Shown here piece after piece: positions 12,938-24,399 of a stretch of 64,000 bases of DNA. The stretch is from Megalobrama amblycephala. Lineage: Eukaryota > Chordata > Actinopteri > Cypriniformes > Xenocyprididae. The notes below the pieces were generated by a model that was not told the origin of the DNA, ran no database searches, and worked only from the letters and a program-made list of their open reading frames with translations. Where the stretch lies: positions 60,681,839 through 60,745,838 of the forward strand of contig NC_063045.1 of assembly GCF_018812025.1 (NCBI RefSeq). The letters run 5' to 3'. Numbering within the stretch: the stretch's first letter is position 1; each line of letters opens with the position of its first letter. The position numbers and the translations under genes are program-made.

Positions 12938-14650
12938 AAAGGGACCTATAACGCCCCTTTTACAAGCTGTGATATAATCTCTGGTGTCTCCAGAATGTGT
13001 CTGTGAAGTTTCAGCTGAAAATCCCCCACAGATCATTTATTATAGCTTGTCAAATTTGCCCCTATTTGGGTGTGAGCAAAAACCATAGACTGTAAAAAAA
13101 TATGGACGTAGCGTCCGTGACGTCACCCATAGAGTTCTGAACAGCAGTTTTGACGCGTAAATGAGGCCGCGGCCATCTTAGCTGCGCGTCACCGCACGTC
13201 ACTCCCGGATAACTGAAAATGGGCAAAGAGGCGGGGAGGTGGTTTGAGCTGATATGACTGGTTGCTGAAACCACGCCCGCCTAGCTCGACGTGACCATGT
13301 TAGCAGCAAAGGAGCTATCTATCTATCTTAGATACGATCTAAAATATTAATGAAGATAAGTTTTATCATCAGATCGTTCTAAAAGTTTACTGTCAATCTA
13401 CGGTGTTTCTTTAAGATATAGATGCTCCAACACCAGAAGTGTTGGGTGTGCAAATAACAACATGGAAAATCAAATGGGACTTCATACCTTTATAATGAAA
13501 TAGAGATCGCGAGATGAATCCAATCTGTGGCACTTGGGTAAAATATGAGTGTCCATTGCAAAAAACATTTCACATTTCTTCTGAATGATCTGCTCTCTGT
13601 CATCGTTCTTCAAGAAAGGATGCAATCTGAGCAGCGTTTATGTTGTAAAACTGTATACGATCGTATCTAACAAACAAATGAGCCCGTGTCCAAAGTATAT
13701 TTTTTTCAAAATAGTGCAGCAGTTTTAGTTATAATATCCAAGCAGTGCTGTCGGATTTTGATATCCTCCCGCCATTGTCATTGTAGTAAATCTCACAACC
13801 AAAACTTTCAGCCAATGCCACGATCCAACAACGTGTGTTCTGTGTCTCTTCCGCATGCGAGCACATCTACACAGACACACATCAGTCTCGAATATTATGC
13901 AGCAAGCCATATTTTATAATTGTATAAAATAATCGAGAAAAAAAGCACAAAAACGGCTGAGATGCCAAATTCAGCGGCATCTGAGGTAAAGTGACGGCTC
14001 ACAGTCACAGAGAGCAGTGCCAATCCACCTGTCACTCAAGTGACCACGCCCTTAATTATGCAGAACTTTAAGGCTTAATATAATTTAAACGGATAAGTTA
14101 TAAAAAAATTCACCCCCCTCAGAGTTGTCATGAAGGGCAAAAATAGCAGTATAGACCAAAACCACAATTTGAACCAACTTGTAAACATGTTTTTTTCTGC
14201 TATAAACTTGGCCAATTTAACATGGGACTCTATGAGATTCTGCCCTAGCGGCCAGTCGATGAATCGCAGTTTAAGTTACTTCCGTATTGGCTTCACGAGA
14301 GAAAGGGGGAGGTTGCCGCTTGGCAAAAACACGCCGTTTTTGTGTGTGTCCCTTTAAATGCAAATGAGCTGCTGCTCCCGCCCCCTTTCCAGAAGAGGGC
14401 GGAGCTTTAACAGCTCAACAACAACAAAGCTGGAGAATCTCACGCAGCCAAAATGACGAAAGTGTTCAGCCTTACAATGTTCAAACCGGAGTCGACACTG
14501 ATGGAGAGACTCAGGAAGAAGTTACAACTTTTAGACGTTTCTGAATGGTTAGTGGATAAATTTATGTGGAATCAACTCATCCACTAGAATGTGCCATCAT
14601 GTTAATCTTTTGTGCAAATCCAGCGTTGAATTGAGCAGTCTGATTCCTGG
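12938..14650 (+). mobile_element. 'cctataacgcccc' family element, interrupted copy
   Basis: The left part 12938-13083 (from gggacctataacgccccttt) and the right part from 14323 (acgccgtttttgtgtgtgtc onward) align with the continuous copy at 53934-54450 and with the reverse copy at 59094-59710. The two halves are separated by the 1.24-kb insert listed next. The outer right boundary is approximate. It is non-coding. Confidence 0.75.
13084..14322. mobile_element. hAT-like element nested in the previous one
   Basis: It is inserted between two copies of gcaaaaac (13076-13083 and 14323-14330). The related copy at 54060-54075 has a single uninterrupted gcaaaaacacgccg, a paralogous empty site, so the limits are well supported. 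The 8-bp duplication suggests the hAT superfamily. The start, catagactgtaaaaaaatat, and the interior cgtccgtgacgtcacccata look like a common fish repeat. Terminal inverted repeats are poor. No transposase is seen. Confidence 0.8.
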
Positions 14651-15010
14651 AATTTTAGGAGAAACATCTGAAGACAATTCCCACAATGCGAGGTTTCTAG
14701 GGTGTTGCTATTTGGTTGCTAGGGTGTTCTTTGTGGTTCCATGTGAGAGGAGAAAAGACATGGTATAAAAAAAGGAAAGCGTGTGAGAAAGAACGAGCCT
14801 CTCATGGGAAAGCGATAAAGGAGGAGAAGAGCTGGAGTGTGAATGACGGTCCTGACAGGAGTCAGGAGATATGGAGGTGTTTCTGAAAGCTTGAATGGAC
14901 TCCACAGAGCTGTCGCGGGTTTTTTCAATATATGTTCCTGGTATTAATGTGCATGATTCATCAGGGCAAATTGAAGCTCTTTCCACTATGGAATAAAAAA
15001 ATAAAAAAGG
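14651..15010. other. Intronic sequence, no gene seen
   Basis: Contains the ttgctagggtg repeat word at 14702-14730 and otherwise no recognisable feature. The open frames on the minus strand lack protein character. Confidence 0.4.
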
Positions 15011-15120
15011 TAATTGTGACTTTTTTCTCAGAGTTTGGGAGTTTATATCTCACAATTCAGACTTTATAACTCGCAATATCTCAATTCTGAGGGGGAAAAG
15101 TCAGAATTGTGGGATGAAAA
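15010..15120. repeat. Short copy of the tcagaattgcga/gtttatatct repeat
   Basis: gtttatatctcacaattcag, ataactcgcaatatctc and gtcagaattgtgggat are units of the family expanded at 33140-34578. Confidence 0.55.
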
Positions 15121-15167
15121 GAAAAATCTGAGACTGTAGGTTACCTTATTATGCATTTTTGAAAAAA

Positions 15168-15494
15168 ATAACACTTTGAAAGCCCTTATGTATAATGCAC
15201 TATAAAGGTTTTCATAATGTACACTGTAATACATTATACTGTATGTTTTCATAAAAAATTGCAACCAAAGTTTAAATGCATTATAATAGCAGATTCTGAA
15301 ATTGGTTGTTTGTCATGTGTTTTAATGCATTATACTTTCTAAAGTTGTAACAATAAGTATTATAATGTATTATAACTGTGGTTACAAATATTAGTGAAAT
15401 CATACAATGCATTATAAAGAGCATTAAAAGGCATAATTAATGCATTAAAAATACTTTTATAATGCACTATACATAAAGGCTGTAAGTAAAGTGT
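15168..15494. mobile_element. Palindromic TIR element, 'ataacacttt' type
   Basis: The left end, ataacactttgaaagccctt followed by atgtataatgcactataaagg, is mirrored by the right end, ataatgcactatacataaag followed by gctgtaagtaaagtgt. The interior is rich in ataatgcattata words. It is non-coding. Confidence 0.65.
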
Positions 15495-16043
15495 CTTAAT
15501 CAAATGTTTAATCAAAATAAAATAACTTGCATCCAATAATACTGGATCAATTTAACCAATAGCCAAATGTAGCTGTTTAGGAACATTTTAGCTAATGTCG
15601 GCTATATGCAACACCTATACTTTTGACCATCCAACTACATTTTTTCTCATTGAACATCCTGTTTCACAAAGAAATATGGGTTGGGACTTTAAAAAATAAA
15701 GGTTTTCTAAAGAAGAAAAAAAGTTTGTGGCATGTTTGTGGTTCACGTATGACGTCAAGACTTTATTTTTGAGAGTTTGTGTGTCTGTATTCTGCATGAT
15801 GTGCTTTATTGCACACTTCAACTTCCTCAATGCTGAACTCGAGATGCTCTTACTGGCACTCTTAGATATGGGAATGCAATTGAATTTCCTTACATGCGAG
15901 TGTGTGTGAGTGATATTGCCCAGCAGACCGTATCTGATCTAATAAAAAGACTTACTGATCCATGAAGCAGCGTGTAACATCAGAGCATTTAGGCAGCGAC
16001 ATGCACTTCTCAACTCTTCACAAATCCACACAAGCCCCTCCTG

Positions 16044-17310
16044 CACTCCAAAAACTGCTGGGTTAAAAACAATCCAAGTTGGGTTGAAAATGGACAAACC
16101 CAGCAATTGGGTTAAATGTTTGACCCAACCTGATGGGTAGTTTTATTTAAACCAATTTTGATTAAAAGTTAAATATGGCTGGCTTGAAAAATTAAATATG
16201 GCTGGGTTAAAACAACCCAATCGATGAGTTAAAACAACCCATTCACTAGGTTAAAACCACTCATTTGTGGGGTTAAAAAAACCCATTCACTGGGTTAAAA
16301 CCACCCAATCGCTGGGTTAAAACAACCCAAACTCTGGGTTAAAACAACCCATTCACTGGGTTAAAACAATTCATTCGTTGGGGTAAAACAACCCAAACTC
16401 TGGGTTAAAACAACCCATTCACTGGGTTAAAACAATCCATTCGTTGGGGTAAGACAACCCAAACTCTGGGTTAAAACAACCCATTAACTGGGTTAAAACC
16501 ACCCAATCGCTGGGATAAAACAATCCATTCATTGGATTAAAACAACCCAAACTCTGGGTTAAAACAACCCAAACTCTGGGTTAAAACAACCCATTAACTG
16601 GGTTAAAACCACCCAATCGCTGGGATAAAACAATCCATTCATTGGATTAAAACAACCCAAACTCTGGGTTAAAACAACCCAAACTCTGGGTTAAAACAAC
16701 CCATTAACTGGGTTAAAACCACCCAATCGCTGGGTTAAAACAATCCATTCGTTGGGTTAAAACAACCCAAACTCTGGGTTAAAAAAACCTAATCGATGGG
16801 TTAAAACAACCCATTCACTAGGTTGAAACCACTCATTTGTGGGGTTAAAAAAACCCATTCATTGGGTTAAAATAACCCAATCGATGGGTTAAAACAATCC
16901 ATTCGTTGGGGTAAAACAACCCAATCGATGGGTTAAAACAACCCATTCACTGGGTTAAAACCACCCAATCGCTGGGTTAAAACAACCCAAACTCTGGGTT
17001 AAAACCACCCAATCGCTGGGTTAAAACAACCCAAACTCTGGGTTAAAACAATCCATTCGTTGGGGTAAAACAACCCAAACTCTGGGTTAAAACAACCCAT
17101 TAACTGGGTTAAAACCACCCAATCGCTGGGTTAAAACAATCCATTCGTTGGGTTAAAACAACCCAAACTCTGGGTTAAAACAACCCATTCACTGGGTTAA
17201 ACAACCCATTCGTTGGGTTAAAACAATCCATTCACTGGGTTAAAACAACCCAATTGCCGCGTTTGTCCATTTTCAACCCGACTGTTTTCAACCCAGCATT
17301 TTTAGAGTGT
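16044..17310. mobile_element. TIR element with expanded 22-bp internal array, copy 1
   Basis: The ends cactccaaaaactgctgggt and ccagcatttttagagtgt are inverted. Subterminal gttgggttgaaaatggacaa is mirrored by tttgtccattttcaaccc. The middle (about 16185-17250) is a tandem array of a unit near 22 bp, typified by aaaacaacccaaactctggg, in roughly 45 copies with variants (attcactgggtt, atcgctgggtt, attcgttggggt). Smaller relatives lie at 26058-26487, 38049-38222, 38527-39196 and 39197-39460. Confidence 0.85.
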
Positions 17311-18349
17311 GGCTTTAAACATCCATCCGTCATTACAGTCCACTCAGATTCCTAGCAGACAGGCGCTCTAATTAAAGCAATTAGTAAAGCAGAGGTGTGA
17401 AGTCGATCATCATGATCACGGCCCGGCCACGACAGACAACACAAGCCTGAGGATGACAATATCTACGACCACTCATGAAAGAGTTAATAATAAGGAATGG
17501 AATCTGAAGACTTTCTGCCAGCCAAATTAAATGTAACTTCATTATAAGTTATGTTAATGTCATGATACAATCATAAAAGGACAGATTGTTGATCAAATCT
17601 TTTCATTCACTGCCTTCCGATAATTTGTGGAAACATTTTTTAACATCACTGTGATTGGAACAATATCACATTTCCTGGAAGCGAGCAGTTGTGTTACAGG
17701 GAAGACATACAAAAATCTCATTCAACTGTACTTAGAATAACCAAACTCATTGTGATCTGAAAGCAGATGGAAAATTGTGTGCAGAATATTAGCACAGCAT
17801 CTCATGACATTCTGATGACACTCATCACTTGTGCGGTACGTGGCATGTGGGTTGAGTCTTTTTGAAATGCATCCTGGACAAGCAACACATCATTGTGCTT
17901 TCACATAAAAACTGATGAACCTTGCAACAAGGCAGAGGAAGTACATGTGCAATGACAATCACACATGCTCCATCTTTTCTGCTCATGCCACTACAGTTTT
18001 AAACATATATATTCAACTCATTCCAAACAAAAGCAAATGCATGCATTTACTCAGGCTTGATTTGAAAGTACAGCTGTGTATGAGAAAGATGCAAAGCCTC
18101 AGCAGAACCGGACAAATGAAGAGCTGCAGAAAAATGGTAGGACGCCCTCTGGTGGAGAATACAGAAATCATAAAACTGCTTCATTAGTGCGAGGAATTTC
18201 TACCTTTTGACAAAAGGTGCACTATAATGATGATAATAGTAGTAATAATAATAATGATAACTCATTCAGAAACATTTAAACAAAGTTACTGAGCTGATAT
18301 TTATCTCATAAACTGCCATTTATTCCATTAGACAGTTTTTTATCAGAAC
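17311..18349. other. Intronic sequence, no gene seen
   Basis: Looks largely unique. A (taa/taata)n patch lies near 18235-18260. No exon is recognised. Confidence 0.5.
18141..18155 (-). promoter_or_regulatory. CTCF-like core motif
   Basis: Read on the minus strand it is CCACCAGAGGGCGTC, matching the vertebrate CTCF core CCASYAGRKGGCRSY at all but one position. It is a motif match only. Confidence 0.3.
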
Positions 18350-18357
18350 TAGCTGTC

Positions 18358-19162
18358 TAGAGCTGCACAATTAATCATTAAAAGATTGCGATTTCGACTC
18401 AAACACCCATACAATCTTATTCCTAAAAGATCAACGATTTGCCTGTGTCTATTGACAAAACCATACATTCAGATCTGTGTTGGCGCTGCTGCTGATCCAG
18501 AGAGAGTCATTGTCATGAATAGGTATGAAGCAGCTTCATAAACAGTCTTTTCAACCACACATTATCATTATTTCTGTGTTACAAACATTTAAATTATCAC
18601 AGAAGTACAGAGATGAAGGTTTATAGCTCGGATATAAACACTGATGTCTACGTAAGCGATCAAAATAGAGCAAATCACCTTTTGGAAGTAACTTGACTGT
18701 TACTGTTGATTGTATCAATTACCTTGTAACACCAGTAGGTGGCGACAAGTGACTCTTAAAAATGTATGTCATTGAATCATTCATTCAAGTGATTTGTTCA
18801 AAAACGCTGATTCATCCAGTAATGAAACAAGCGAAATATTTATAAGTGAGTCATTGAATCATTCACTCAAGTGATTCATTAAAAACGCTACTTCATCCAG
18901 TAATAAAACAAGTGAAGTCTTTATGAGTGAGTCATTGAATCATTCATTTAAAAATGTTTTTGAAATAATTCATTCTAATTATTAAACATTTTTAAATAGA
19001 CTGCCGCAATTAACATTTTGACAGAACCTCTAGTAAATTGCATGTTATGTAGTCTGTTCAGAGTTCTGGGAGAATCACGATCTCTATATGAAAATAATAA
19101 TAATAATAATAATAAAAATAAAAAATGTGTGATTCTCATTCATCCAGAATTGTGCAGCTCTA
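18358..19162. mobile_element. hAT-like element with 8-bp target duplication
   Basis: The terminal inverted repeats are tagagctgcacaatt (18358) and aattgtgcagctcta (to 19162). Identical flanks tagctgtc lie at 18350-18357 and 19163-19170. The 805-bp element has no transposase. It holds three tandem blocks of gaatcattca(c/t)tcaagtgattc type and a CTCF-like word at 18732-18746 (CCAGTAGGTGGCGAC). Confidence 0.88.
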
Positions 19163-19581
19163 TAGCTGTCTAGTAAATGCATGAGATCCTCTAACTGTTA
19201 TTAAATGTGTGATGTGCGTAAATGCAATGGAAATGTGTTTCATCAATAACGTCTTTGCTGTAACACTTGAGGTTTTCTTGTGAAGGAAACTGAAAAAAAA
19301 AGCATCAGGGCCATTTATCAACATACTGGGCCAAAACCAGTTTCCTCTTTCAAAATGAATATCACACAATTTCCCACATCCTAAACTGATCTGCAGTGAT
19401 AGTAAATGCAAAAAAAAAAGAACAAAAAAAAATCAACTGTATGCTAGGAATAAATTCTATTTTAAAAAATATTCAAATAGAAAACAGTTATTTTACATCG
19501 TAATGATATTTGAATATTTTACTGTAGGTTTGATCAGACTTTTAAAAATAAAAAAAATATATTTTACAAAGCATAATGAGG

Positions 19582-19648
<67 letters not shown>

Positions 19649-20019
19649 GTATATATAGCTGCAAAAATAGTAATAAACAATGGACAAAAATTTGACATGC
19701 TAACATGATTCCTTTTTTCCTCCATCATCAAATTTTTAATATAAAATAATAAGCAATTGGTTGGAGTAAGTAAATTAGAGTAAGTAAATTAATTTATTTT
19801 TTAAAAATTTCTTTGTAAAACAATATTTATGCAAGCGATGAGTCCACCTGTCCTGACATTTCACTGCTGAGACAAGGAAAATACTATCCAGAACTGTCCA
19901 GAAGATTGAGATATACAGAAAGCTTCAATGCAAACTACAAACTTCACAGCAAAGCACCCACAACTTCTGCCAGCTCACCACAGAAAAAACACACTTTAGC
20001 AAACCAGAATCAGCTTATC
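19163..20019. other. Intron with (TA)n(CA)n microsatellite
   Basis: A TA run at about 19584-19626 is followed by a CA run to about 19648. The rest is AT-rich intron with no exon recognised. Confidence 0.6.
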
Positions 20020-20092
20020 TCACAGTGTCAGGCAGCGTGAGATCAAGAAACTTCCAGTATGCAAGTCAAGAGTTTCTGAGCTTGTTCTGTAC

Positions 20093-20187
20093 CTGTAGGA
20101 TTTGAGCAGGCGCTTTCGTTTCATGCCTCTGGTTACGGCTTGGACGGGAGTGATGAAGTCACCCGTATAGTCGTTCTGTAAGTCCAT
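20093..20187 (-). CDS. pde4d: pde4d first coding exon, PDE4D8-like isoform
   Basis: On the minus strand the ATG at 20187 opens a frame starting MDLQNDYTGDFITPV and ending TRGMKRKRLLKSY, followed by AG and the donor gtacag. Joined to 2097 it reads ...KSYS then FDVDNG. The mammalian PDE4D8 N-terminus, as I remember it, is about 30 residues and ends TRAKSRLRFSKSYS before FDVDNG, so the basic tail and KSYS junction match while the first half does not. Length (31 codons plus a split one) and position between the D3 and D9 exons also fit. An internal Met (codon at 20124) is an alternative start. The frame stays open for about 35 codons upstream without an ATG. The identification is good but not certain. 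Confidence 0.7.
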
Positions 20188-20440
20188 CAAGGTTACGTCT
20201 GAGCTAGAGCCTCGTCTTGTGATGTCAAGTGTTTCCTGGACTGAGTTTGAGTTGCACAATCTCCTCCCCTTCGCGTCTTCATGTGGCCTCCGTTAACCCT
20301 GGCTCCTCCCCTTCTGGTAATCTGATTAGCATTTAGGGACACAGAGTCCAAGCGAGGGCTACTCTTACCTCGGGCTTTCCCTTAAAGTACTGCACCAGAT
20401 CCTCATGTACCCTGCATTTGACAACCCACCTCTTCTTTAA
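20188..20440 (-). promoter_or_regulatory. Leader region upstream of the D8-like exon
   Basis: The minus-strand reading frame of the D8-like exon remains open back to a TAA near 20291, with protein-like text such as NSNSVQETLDITRRGSSSD but no ATG. A strong donor-like site, GAG followed by gtaagagt, lies at 20369/20368. Either this is untranslated leader, or there is an upstream coding exon that I cannot resolve. Acceptor-like AG dinucleotides are present but lack a pyrimidine tract. Confidence 0.35.
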
Positions 20441-20502
20441 AGGGATAGTTCAGTCAAAAATTAAAAATCTGCTATCATTTACTCACCCTCGTGTCATTTC
20501 AA

Positions 20503-20660
20503 GTCAAGTCACCTTTATTTCTTCAGCATATTATTTTAATGTACTACCGTAATACATCAGCGCAATACATTACATAATAAGCTTCATACAATAAGATTGT
20601 TTCAAAGCAGCCTCACAATAATAAACAGGAACATAACTGAAACGATGCAAACTTCATCAA
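20503..20660. repeat. Interspersed repeat fragment
   Basis: The text tcaagtcaagtcacctttat followed by gtttcaaagcagcctcacaa looks like a dispersed fish repeat. No tRNA-type promoter boxes were identified here. Family and limits are uncertain. Confidence 0.3.
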
Positions 20661-20989
20661 GTTCTGCAATATGGCAGCTCTAGAAAAACACAATAGTGTC
20701 ATTATTCAGCTCTCAAACCCATTCGGTTAATCTTGAAAACACAAATTGAGAAATTTTTAATGAAACCAGAGAGCTTTCTGGCCCTCTACACCCTAAAGGA
20801 TTATTTTCATGATTTGGTATCACAACTTTTTTTCTTTTGTCAAATCACCTTGGATAATTAATGTGGTTCAGATAACATAATATTTCGAGTTTCTGTTGAT
20901 AAAAACAATCGCCTTTATTGTATGAACTCAAATTTTTAATTTCAATAAACTCAAAATTTTAAGGCAACCAAGTAACTTATTTTTTTAAA

Positions 20990-21955
20990 TGTGCCATCGA
21001 ACGTTTTTTTACAAGATGTAATATAAGTCTAAGGTGTCCCCTGAATGTGTCTGTGAAGTTGCAGCTCAAAATACCCCATAGATTTCTTTTAATTATTTTT
21101 TTTAACTGCCTATTTTGAGGCATAATTAGAAATGCGCCGATTCAGGCTGCGGCCCCTTTAATTGCTCGCGCTCTCCGCCCCCTCCCGAGCTCTTGACTCT
21201 ATCATTGCATAAACAAAGTTCACACAGCTAATATAACCCTCAAAATGGATCTTTACAAAGTGTTCGTCATGCAGCATGTCTAATTGCGTAAGTATGGTAT
21301 TTATTTGGATGTTTACATTTGATTCTGAATGAGTTTGATGGTGCTCCGTGGCTAACGGCTAATGCTACACTGTTGGAGAGATTTATAAAGAATGAAGTTG
21401 TGTTTATGCATTATACAGACTGCAAGTGTTTAAAAATGAAAATAGCGACGGCTCTTGTCTCCGTGAATACAGTAAGAAACGATGGTAACTTTAACCACAT
21501 TTAACAGTACATTAGCAACATGCTAACGAAACATTTAGAAAGACAATTCACAAATATCACTAAAAATATCATGATATCATGGATCATGTCAGTTATTATC
21601 GTTCCATCTGCCATTTTTCGCTATTGTTCTTGCTTGCTTACCTAGTCTGATGATTCAGCTGTCCACAGATCCAGACGTTAATACTGGCTGCCCTTGTCTA
21701 ATGCCTTGAACATGGGCTGGCATATGCAAATATTGGGGGCGTACATATTAATGATCCCGACTGTTACGTAACAGTCAGTGTTATGTTGAGATTCGCCTGT
21801 TCTTCGGAGGTCTTTTAAACAAATGAGATTTATATAAGAAGGAGGAAACAATGGAGTTTGAGACTCACTGTATGTCATTTCCATGTACTGAACTCTTGTT
21901 ATTCAACTATGCCAAGATAAATTAAATTTTCAATTCGATGGCACCTTTAAGATTT
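20990..21955. mobile_element. TIR element, 'gtgccatcgaa' family
   Basis: It starts aaatgtgccatcgaacg and ends ttcaattcgatggcaccttt, an inverted pair. Internal text (gtaatataagtctaaggtgt, gtgtctgtgaagttgcagct) is related to the cctataacgcccc family at 12938, 53934 and 59094. It is non-coding; the frames within it are short and unrelated to known proteins. Confidence 0.6.
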
Positions 21956-22080
21956 TTTACAGTGTAGGTAACCAAAACTTAAAAAAGGTTAAAAGGCACT
22001 GTAAAACAAATTAATATGAATCGAGCAGTTTAATCCAAGTCTTGTGAAAAGATACAATTGCTTTATACTATAAACATACA

Positions 22081-23674
22081 CACTGTAAACCCGAACAGTA
22101 CTACTTAAATCATTGATGCAACTTAAAACAATTACATTTTCTGAACGAGGAGTTTAGTTTTATTTTTGTGTAGCTCAACATTTTTGAGTAAACACTTAAA
22201 TTATTATTTTTAAGTTTACTGAGCGATATAAAGTGATGTCATCCATGTCACGTCTGCCGACTTTACTGACATAACCAACGTTATCAGAAGAATCCATTTA
22301 ACGTTAAACTGAGTTGCAGCAGATTTCAAGTTCAGAGCTTTGCATCACATTCTGTAAAATGTTGAAATTAAGTGTTATTTTGTGTGTTTTTGCACAAGAT
22401 TAATACAGGTGAAAAAGTGTTATTGATTAATGTTCTGTTATTTTGGTATTTAAAGGTGTTTCTGTGATGTGGTGAAGAGTAGTGCCTGTGGTTAGGTGGA
22501 GAATGGCCTATAAATACTGCATGTTGATTAACAGTTTATGCAAGTAAACAGTGATAGTCTCTTTGATGGTTACAGTAGTGGATGTTGGTGTGCTGTTGCT
22601 AACTAACACTTAACCATAGAGATGAGTTGTTTACTTAAATGTTTTGAGTATAACTTATTGGGTTTTGCAACCACTGCATCAAAATAATTGAGAAATAAGA
22701 AACATTACGTATGGTAAACAGTAGTTTTGAAGTACAGTGGACTTAAACATTAAAAAAAAAAAAAAATTCAATTATTTTTAGTTTGACTTCATTGTTACTT
22801 ATAATCAGGGCTTGACATTAATACCCGCCAAATGCGGGTAGATTTCAGCTCTGGCGGCTAAGACACCCAGTCCCACTAGCCACTTTGGCGGGTTGAATAT
22901 AATTTCAGCCTACAGCCAAATGAAAGATAGCCAAGCTCATCGAAGCACAAAATTACAATCCGATCACAATTCGTTATCGATTAACTTGCAGTTAGTGAAG
23001 GCGGGATAGGCGGAATGACACACAACAGAAGCACTCTCTCTCTGTCGCGCACGCGATCAGATCTCCTTGCGCCTGAATAGTCAAATACACACACACACAG
23101 ATGTCAAAATGTCCATCGTGTGGAGTATCTCGCCTGGTCTTAAGTGGTCAAACAGGTTGCTAAAAACTGGATATGTGTCCATGCATTCAGCAGCCCAATA
23201 AAAAAAATACCTGTCTGTCATTAATGTTAATCAAACAACAAAACATCTTAAATAAATGTATACATGTTGAATAAACCCACTAAAAGAGTTTAGCTATTTA
23301 ATTTACTATTGTACTTGTAATTTGCTTCTTTGTTCTTTTTATATAGCCTAACAAAAAAAACAAAATAAAATGTATCATATTATGGTCATATCACCCACCC
23401 GTACATACCAGCTGTAGGCCTAGTCTTGATTTGGGTGGTCAGTCTGCATTTGAAAGTTTGAAAGGGTTTTAAATCTAGCTAATCAAGTAAAATGACTCAA
23501 AATCAAGTAATTTTAGCATGCCAAAGTCAACTTTAATGATTTAAAATGTAATTTCCCAACAGCAAAAGAAGTTAACTTTATAACTAAATAAATTTGAGTT
23601 GCTTTACTTAATTTTTTTGAGGCAATCGGTGTCTACAATAATTGAGTATTCTCAACTTATCGGGTTTTACAGTG
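22081..23674. mobile_element. TIR element, 'cactgtaaacccg' family, with internal insertions
   Basis: The left end, cactgtaaacccgaacagta, and the right end, cttatcgggttttacagtg, are inverted. Near 22140 and 23490-23650 there are repeated gagttgctttactta-like words. The centre (about 22800-23150) holds a different, GC-richer repeat, from agggcttgacattaataccc on. No transposase frame was found. Confidence 0.6.
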
Positions 23675-23675
23675 C

Positions 23676-24038
23676 AGTAGTGGCCAAAAGTGATAGGAGA
23701 ATTGACCTCTTCTCCCTTTTCTCAAATATTATTAAACATTTGTTGTAGATTTTGTAAGCATATTGCATAGTTGCACTTGGAGTCAATAGAGAACCAACAA
23801 ATTATTAATTACAGATTATGTTATAGTCAATGTTTGCTTTTTCCTGAGTTGTTTGTCTTTCTATGCATTTCTTTTTTGCACAATATTTTTTTTTTGTCAG
23901 ATAAATATCTTAACCAAGTGTAGTGTTTTGTCCTTAAATATTAAACAAATATTTTTCTCATATTTTGATGGTTTAATTGAAATTATAGGGTCATTAAAAA
24001 CAAATATCCCCTGTGGACATCACTTTTGTGCACTATTG
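23676..24038 (+). mobile_element. 'gtggccaaaagtgat' TIR element, copy 1
   Basis: The left end is agtagtggccaaaagtgat and the right end is gtggacatcacttttgtgca. The interior (aatattattaaacatttg, atattttgatggtttaat) recurs inverted at 54654-55055. It is non-coding. Confidence 0.65.
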
Positions 24039-24399
24039 TATATAATTTAGTCTTTTATTCACATATAAGCACACATGCATAGAGCACATCAAATATGGTA
24101 AACACGAAAGATTGCATGTGTTATGCTAGAACAAACCTCATTGGTTCTCGTGCATCACACACACATGCACGTTTGAGCTTGTTTACCAAATGTGATGTGT
24201 CCTAGTGTATTTGTGTCCATCATTGTTTATATGTGAACAAAAGCTTAAATTAAATCTGTTCATCGTATAAATCAACGGTATTTCTTTGGTGACCTGGACT
24301 TTCGATGGAGGCACAGAAACCTTTTTTTGTGTGTTTTGAAGATTAACCAAAGTCTTATGGGTTTGGAACGACATTTTTGGTTGTGCTATCCCTTTAAAG

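Larger units (their letters stand above)
20444..24395. mobile_element. Agttca-type MITE split by later insertions
   Basis: The left terminus, agggatagttcagtcaaaaa, and the right terminus, ggttgtgctatccct, are an inverted pair of the same kind as the agggttagttcac element at 8698. Adjacent family-typical words are seen on each side: catttactcaccctcgtgtc on the left and taaccaaagtcttatgggtt on the right. The intervening 3.9 kb consists mainly of other elements (listed separately), which suggests a nest. This reading is inference from the termini. Confidence 0.45.

Noticed and set aside
20369..20406. Another small phase-2 frame (MRIWCSTLRESP, then AG before gtaagagt)
   Set aside because: The donor is strong but the 12-codon frame is uninformative. 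An alternative frame across the same bases is also protein-like, so coding status cannot be decided. Kept only as a note under the D8-like exon.
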